This document shows, piece after piece, positions 61,601 through 64,000 of a stretch of DNA of 64,000 bases (position 1 is the first letter of the stretch; the number at the start of each line of letters is the position of its first letter). The position numbers were made by a program, and so were the translations under genes. A model generated the notes under the pieces. The model made no database searches, had not been told where the DNA came from, and saw nothing but the letters and a program-made list of their open reading frames with translations. The stretch is from Brachypodium distachyon. Its lineage: Eukaryota > Streptophyta > Magnoliopsida > Poales > Poaceae. The DNA is taken from NCBI RefSeq assembly GCF_000005505.3, contig NC_016131.3:28387001-28451000 (forward strand). Direction: 5' to 3'.

Positions 61601-62409
61601 TCAAATTGGCCGCCGTAGAAACACATCTTGTGGATCCGGCGCTGGAGCGGGCACAGGCGCCGGTAGACGAAGGTGGCCAGCAGATCATCAGCAGACATCC
61701 CCTTCTCCTTGAGCTCGAGGATCCTGGCGTGGATCTCGGTAACCTCCGGGAAGGCATCCTTCGGGTTGTAGGACCAGTTTCTCTTCTCTTCCGGGGGGCC
61801 GACTTTGAATCTCGGCAGATTGATGTAGTCGGCCTCAGCGGAGTTTTTGATATAGAAAAAGGTCTTGAGCCATTTTTTACATGACTCAAGACCCTGAATC
61901 CTGGGGAAAGCCGAGTTGCGGCGAGGAACGATGGTGGCTGCGCCGCATTGAGTCATCGGTTTTGCGGCGCCGGGATTGTCCTTGTCCGGAAGAACCTGTG
62001 GCCGGAACATGTAGTACCGGGACCACAGGTCGATGGAGGGCCAAAGGCCGAGGTAGCCCTCGCAATAGGTGACGAATGCCGAAAGGGTGAGGATGGCATT
62101 CGTCGGAAGGTGGTGCGGCTGGAGGCCAAAGAAATCTAAGAGAGTCCTAAAGAAATCACTGGCAGGAAGAGCAAACCCGCGTTCAAAGTGCGAGAGGAAG
62201 ACAACACGCTCACCAGCTTCTGGGGTTGGCACGATTTCTCCGCCGGGAACCCGGCACTCGACCTCCTCCGGGATCCGCCGGGAGCGGCGGAGCCACTGGA
62301 TGTCCTCCGCAGTCACATCAGAGCCCTCCCAGGCGGCGCGCTCGGAGCTGGTCCTGTCCTCCGTCTGAGCAGCAGGGTCGACGATGGGGTTGCGGGAGGA
62401 AGACGCCAT
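58681..62409 (-). pseudogene. antisense multi-exon gene, 'putative gypsy-type transposon' family (PF04195-like), disrupted
   Basis: Exons inferred from GT-AG signals are 62409-61470, 61360-61223, about 61144-60970, 60888-60207, 59799-59730, 59650-59597, 59522-59235 and 59138 to about 58681. Exon 1 carries the family's conserved region: FERGFALPASDFFRTLLDFF, LTLSAFVTYCEGYLG, WSRYYMFRP and MTQCGAATIVPRR. I recognise this as the domain named 'putative gypsy type transposon' in plants. Exon 4 is Ala/Pro/Thr-rich and ends AADHYEV-like. Exon 7 is a coiled coil (EEITRL, QTEVNQLTSALSSQADEKIR, LEDEVKKCKDLV). Breaks are a one-base shift near the end of exon 1, a TAG in exon 3 (about 61030), a TAG in exon 7 (about 59470) and a TAG in exon 8 (about 59083). 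It has its own TATA box. Its function in the retrotransposon life cycle is not known. Confidence 0.75.
59884..60142 (-). repeat. four tandem 63-64-bp units in an intron of the antisense gene
   Basis: Units start at 59884, 59947, 60011 and 60075. Each contains GAATAAGAGTTTGAAGTTTC, AAGCTTCAGGCCGACTATTC and CCGACCTGAATCTCGGGG with few changes. It lies between exons 4 and 5 of the antisense gene. Confidence 0.9.
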
Positions 62410-62670
62410 GGAGGAGAACTAGATCTAGGGTTTGGAGATTGCTATGAGGGAGTGCTTGCGCGAAGGCCCGAGCTCGCAGGCGAATACGTCGGAGGCCCAG
62501 TCGGGTGCGAGCAAGTCGGCGGTGGCGAGCTTGGAGGCGAGAAACCACGGCGGCGGGCGAGCTTGGTGCTAGAAGTGGCGGCAAAGTGCGCGAGGAGCGA
62601 GAAAGCAGAGGAGAACGAAGAGGCGAAGACTGCGAGGAGTGCGAAGGGTTTTCTGCCCACGCCCTCCTCC

Positions 62671-62680
62671 TCTTTTTATA
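62671..62680 (-). promoter_or_regulatory. TATA box of the antisense gene
   Basis: The minus strand reads GGGTATAAAAAGAGGAGG, 262 bp before the ATG at 62409. A GC-rich leader follows. This is a canonical TATAAAAA core and stands alone in the region, so a separate promoter inside the retrotransposon is likely. Confidence 0.65.
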
Positions 62681-63208
62681 CCCGTGGCGCAATAATGGGG
62701 TGCGGGTTCCCCGTGCCCACCACCTTAGTGGCTAACGGGAAGATCGCGCACGATTTGGGCAGTTATTCTCATCAAAGCACACGCTCGGTTACTGCGCGGC
62801 ATGCCGCCGAGAATTCCGCGAGATCCGAAGGATAAGTGTCTGCGTGGGAACCAAAATTCCATCCTTAATGGCTCTGTCGGCTTTACTGTCCGACGGGACG
62901 GCATGCTCGCCTCAAAAAGCGCAACGGCAGTAACTCAAGCCTTATCTTCCCATTGGTTTAAAGAAGTGCAGAGTCCAAATCACAGGTGGCGTTTATGTCG
63001 ACAGAAGTGAGTTTTCAACTGTCAGTCATGGAGAAGAAAAAATCTCGACTAAGGGCTGGATAAGCGCGCCAACCCGGAGTCTCGGAATGAATTGATCTCG
63101 GCTAGGAGAACCTGGAGTTGTCTCGTCATCCTGCTCGGCTGAACCTATGGGAAACTGTCGCGGCCTGACATTCTTCTCTGCCGGACCACCACAGCTTCGG
63201 GAACTAGT

Positions 63209-64000
63209 GTCGGGGGGATGACTCCGGGTAGGGTCATGGCGACACAACTCTAACCGAGATGACGGAGGCAAAGCTGACATAGTTACGCATGCCGGCATCA
63301 TAAAGTTAAACTAACGCTAAGCCGGCATCCCAGGCGTATGCCGGCATGGTTATCTTGTCTTATGAGTTTGCAGGATAAGGACGAGCACTTTGATATCAGT
63401 GATAGCCGAGATCCCTCAACGGTCTTATCCTGACCACACGGTGCAAAGTAAAGCAGCGTCATCATCATCTCAGAAAAGCAGTCAGCGCTTGCGTACCGGT
63501 GTCAGGTGGTCACGCTAGAGAAGCACCGAAAGAGAATTTATGACGGAAGCCGGCAGAGGATAGCTGTACCCGTTGCAGGCTAGCAGGAAAAAGTAAAGTT
63601 GTCTTGTCCCCTACGGTACTGCCTAGAGAGAACCAAACCGCGTGTCCGGCAGGGCCCAAGGAAGGTGACGACAGACTCGGCCCACATGTCAGTAAGACAT
63701 GGGTGGCCTATAAATAGAATATTACCCCTCTGTAGAGAGGGACGGAGCACTTCAGGCATCTAGGGTTTCCCTTCTTCTTCTTTTTTCTTCCTCAAAAATA
63801 CAGTTCAAGGAGCACCATTGTAGAGCTTGCCTATTCGGCTAATCAACAAAACAGGAGTAGGAGTCTTAACTCAACAAGAGAGCTCCGAATCTGGATAAAT
63901 CCGTGTGTTCTTGTGTGAATCGTGCGTGTTTCCCTTCACATCCTCCCTCTTCCGGTTTCTCGTTCGTTCATCGGCCAGGTCGCAGAAAACGGCGTCCAAC
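63209..64000 (+). repeat. 3' LTR of the gypsy element (runs past the window end)
   Basis: It begins TGTCGGGGGGATGACTCCGG, like the 5' LTR. TATAAATAGA is at 63709-63718. It keeps two segments lost from the 5' copy and so shows the fuller LTR. The last bases in the window (GTCGCAGAAAACGGCGTCC) depart from the 5' LTR end, so the junction is just beyond or already altered. Confidence 0.88.

Larger units (their letters stand above)
48111..64000 (+). mobile_element. Ty3/gypsy retrotransposon, Tat-clade layout, with antisense gene (3' end outside window)
   Basis: A repeat that begins TGTCGGGGGGATGACTCCGG occurs at 48111 and 63209, marking the 5' and 3' LTRs. Between them are gag, protease, RT, RNase H, a second RNase H of archaeal-like type, and integrase (order RT-RH-IN, hence gypsy). 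A 7.7-kb 3' region holds a multi-exon gene on the opposite strand. Two RNase H domains plus an extra ORF between pol and the 3' LTR are established marks of the Tat lineage. The sense frame has at least six stops and one frameshift. The element is longer than 15.9 kb; the 3' LTR runs off the window, so the target duplication cannot be seen. Confidence 0.9.

Noticed and set aside
62188..62835. 215-codon plus-strand frame near the 3' end of the gypsy element
   Set aside because: It is the complement of exon 1 and the leader of the antisense gene and has no sense-strand domain.

Overview
The window is nuclear DNA from a grass, probably a cool-season (pooid) grass. The evidence is spliced eukaryotic genes with plant-type GT-AG introns, a plant polyubiquitin gene with a long 5'-UTR intron, many small TA-flanked MITEs whose ends read CTCCCTCCGT (Stowaway type), and Ty1/copia and Ty3/gypsy LTR retrotransposons. 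I could not assign a species from sequence alone.

Layout: 1-4323 is the 3' part of a decayed Ty1/copia element ending in a 935-bp LTR. 6.6-18.5 kb is the gene-rich part. It holds a three-exon gene for a conserved 88-residue protein (minus strand), RPS14 (plus strand, divergent from it across about 550 bp), an early nodulin-like phytocyanin with a Pro/Ser-rich tail and a probable GPI anchor (minus), and a small ROP-interactive CRIB-motif gene (minus). MITEs, a LINE relic and a Mutator-like element lie between or inside these genes. 23.1-24.1 kb is a broken C-terminal part of a glutathione reductase gene. 26.4-28.8 kb is an intact pentameric polyubiquitin gene.

29.6-48.1 kb has no intact gene that I recognise. 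It is built from at least three long and several partial degenerate copies of one non-coding, partly promoter-like module. Other insertions lie among the copies: a 3.3-kb copia element with target-site duplication GTTTG, a long inverted repeat, a 22-bp minisatellite, an aspartic-protease fragment and a possible retroposed small secreted-peptide ORF.

48.1 kb to the window end is one very large (more than 15.9 kb) Ty3/gypsy element with the Tat-clade layout: gag-protease-RT-RNase H, a second RNase H, integrase, then a long 3' region. That region carries a multi-exon gene on the opposite strand with its own TATA box, encoding a protein of the 'putative gypsy-type transposon' family. Both reading units have stops and frameshifts.

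Four single-gene annotations were rebuilt exon by exon: the 88-aa gene, RPS14, the phytocyanin and the CRIB gene. The glutathione reductase relic and the antisense retrotransposon gene were also rebuilt by exon. Splice sites are inferred from GT-AG positions and reading-frame continuity, not from transcripts.
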